Source of the DNA: Betaproteobacteria bacterium
Lineage (GTDB): Bacteria; Pseudomonadota; Gammaproteobacteria; Burkholderiales; Usitatibacteraceae
Direction: 5' to 3'
Assembly (NCBI GenBank): GCA_012274175.1
Contig: JAAOZZ010000276.1
Location: 1-6,210, forward strand
Length of the DNA: 6,210 nt
Shown: piece by piece, positions 5,309 to 6,210 of the stretch
Numbering within the stretch: the first letter of the stretch is position 1
Layout: each line of letters begins with the position of its first letter
Notes under the pieces: model-generated
The model's database searches: none
What the model was told of the DNA's origin: nothing
What the model saw: only the letters and a program-made list of their open reading frames with translations
Position numbers and translations under genes: made by a program

Positions 5309-6210
5309 ATGGCCATCGAGGACTTCAAGCGCATCGTCGAATCGCTCCAGCTCGCGGTGGCGATCGCCGACGGGAAGGGCGGCGTGGTGTTCGCCAACGC
5401 CGCGCTGGCCGAGCTCGCGGGCCGCGAGTCGCGCTCGATCCAGGGCACGCCGATGACGGCACTCTTCGCCGCGCCCGATCGCAAGCGCATCGCCCAGGGC
5501 GTCGCACGGGTGGCCGAGGGCAAGGCGGCTGTCTCGTCCATCGAGGTCCGGCTCGGTGCGGATGGCAGCGCCGAGCGCTGGGTGCAACTCATCCTGCAGC
5601 CGGCGCGCGATGCCCGCGACCAGCCTGCCGGCGTGATCGCGGTGCTGCGGGACATCGAGGCGCAGCGCGAGACGGAGCAGGCCCTGAACCTGTCCGGAGC
5701 GCGCCTGCTCGCACTCGCCGAGGCCTCTCCCGCGGCGGTGATGATCGAGAATGCCGACGGCGACATCGAGCTCGCCAACCAGCCGCTGTGCACGCTGCTC
5801 GCGATCGAATCCGCGCCCCAGTCCCTCGCGGGGCTCTCCGCCCGGGAGACGCTCGCCCGCTCGCCGCTCGTGGATGCCGATGCCCTCGAGGAGGCGTTGC
5901 GCCTCCGCGGCGATCCCTCGGCCCTCGCGCTGCGGGTGGACGACGGGCGCATCGTGACCCTCGAGCGCCAGCCCATCGTGATCGACCAGGCGGCCGCGGG
6001 CGCGGTATGGAGCACGCGCGAGGAGGCGAACGCGCTGCCCGGGGGCTCCCAGGGCGCGGCGGAGATCGCGCTGATCGAGAAGATCGGCGAGGAGCTCTCC
6101 GTGGCGCTCGAGGGCATGTCGGCCATCTCCATCCGGGCGCAGCAGATGGAATTCGACCCGGCGATCGTCACGCGCTTCCAGGGCATCCGCGCCGCCACCG
6201 AGTCCGCGAT
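5309..6210 (+). CDS. PAS-domain signalling protein, probable (degenerate?) histidine kinase, 3' end missing
   Basis: The first 300 residues of a cytoplasmic signalling protein; no signal peptide or membrane segment is visible. A first PAS domain spans about 5-115 (AIADGKGGVVFANAALAELAG at 18-38, then the PAC-like end GVIAVLRDIEAQRETEQAL at 108-126). A short helical linker leads to a second, more divergent PAS-like domain at about 131-235 (SPAAVMIENADGDIELAN, 140-157). From about 250 a helical stretch, KIGEELSVALEGMSAI (258-273), lines up with histidine-kinase H-box sequences of the form MSHELRTPLNAI, but has Glu261 where the phosphorylated His should be. The ATG at 5309 is preceded by AGGT (5302-5305), a weak Shine-Dalgarno match, 24 bases after the pgi stop. 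The frame is open to the right edge. Any ATPase, receiver or output domain lies beyond it, so kinase, pseudokinase or another PAS-coupled output are all possible. Confidence 0.8.
   Translation, partial: MAIEDFKRIVESLQLAVAIADGKGGVVFANAALAELAGRESRSIQGTPMTALFAAPDRKRIAQGVARVAEGKAAVSSIEVRLGADGSAERWVQLILQPARDARDQPAGVIAVLRDIEAQRETEQALNLSGARLLALAEASPAAVMIENADGDIELANQPLCTLLAIESAPQSLAGLSARETLARSPLVDADALEEALRLRGDPSALALRVDDGRIVTLERQPIVIDQAAAGAVWSTREEANALPGGSQGAAEIALIEKIGEELSVALEGMSAISIRAQQMEFDPAIVTRFQGIRAATESA

Noticed and set aside
3728..5587. 619-codon minus-strand open frame opposite pgi and the start of the PAS gene
   Set aside because: Low-complexity His/Arg/Gly-rich composition with no family resemblance; Pgi is unambiguous on the other strand.
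5098..6198. 366-codon minus-strand open frame opposite the end of pgi and the PAS gene
   Set aside because: Serine/alanine-rich shadow without a recognisable domain; the plus strand encodes clear PAS domains in an uninterrupted frame.

Overview
This is an ordinary chromosomal window from a high-GC (by eye about two-thirds or more G+C) Gram-negative bacterium, most likely a betaproteobacterium. The basis is the DadA and glucose-6-phosphate isomerase sequence types, strong G/C third-position bias in every gene, and a TAGAAT-type -10 element ahead of pgi. No rRNA, tRNA, CRISPR array, insertion sequence, phage gene or attachment site was seen. Coding density is very high; the only gaps between genes are 89, 29 and 24 bases.

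The layout is two divergent transcription units leaving a short control region at 1847-1935. Leftward on the minus strand runs dadA (FAD-dependent D-amino acid dehydrogenase, 416 aa), then a PLP-dependent threonine ammonia-lyase that starts on the last base of the dadA stop codon (TGATG) and runs off the left edge after 198 residues. Together they look like an amino-acid deamination unit that yields 2-oxo acids and ammonium.

Rightward on the plus strand runs a Nudix hydrolase with an N-terminal DUF4743 region, of the type related to thiamine pyrophosphokinase-associated Nudix enzymes. It is followed by a 10-segment EamA/DMT membrane transporter whose likely TTG start overlaps the Nudix stop codon (TTGA). 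After a 29-base gap carrying a candidate -10 element comes pgi (524 aa, catalytic residues intact). After a further 24 bases comes the first 300 residues of a cytoplasmic signalling protein with two PAS-like domains and a helical region that resembles a histidine-kinase DHp domain with Glu where the phospho-accepting His is expected. That gene runs off the right edge.

No strongly novel system is evident. The points most worth a second look are the His-to-Glu change in the PAS protein, the pairing of a thiamine-damage-type Nudix enzyme with a DMT transporter, the divergent promoter region with overlapping -35 boxes, and a perfect 16-bp AT-centred palindrome inside dadA.
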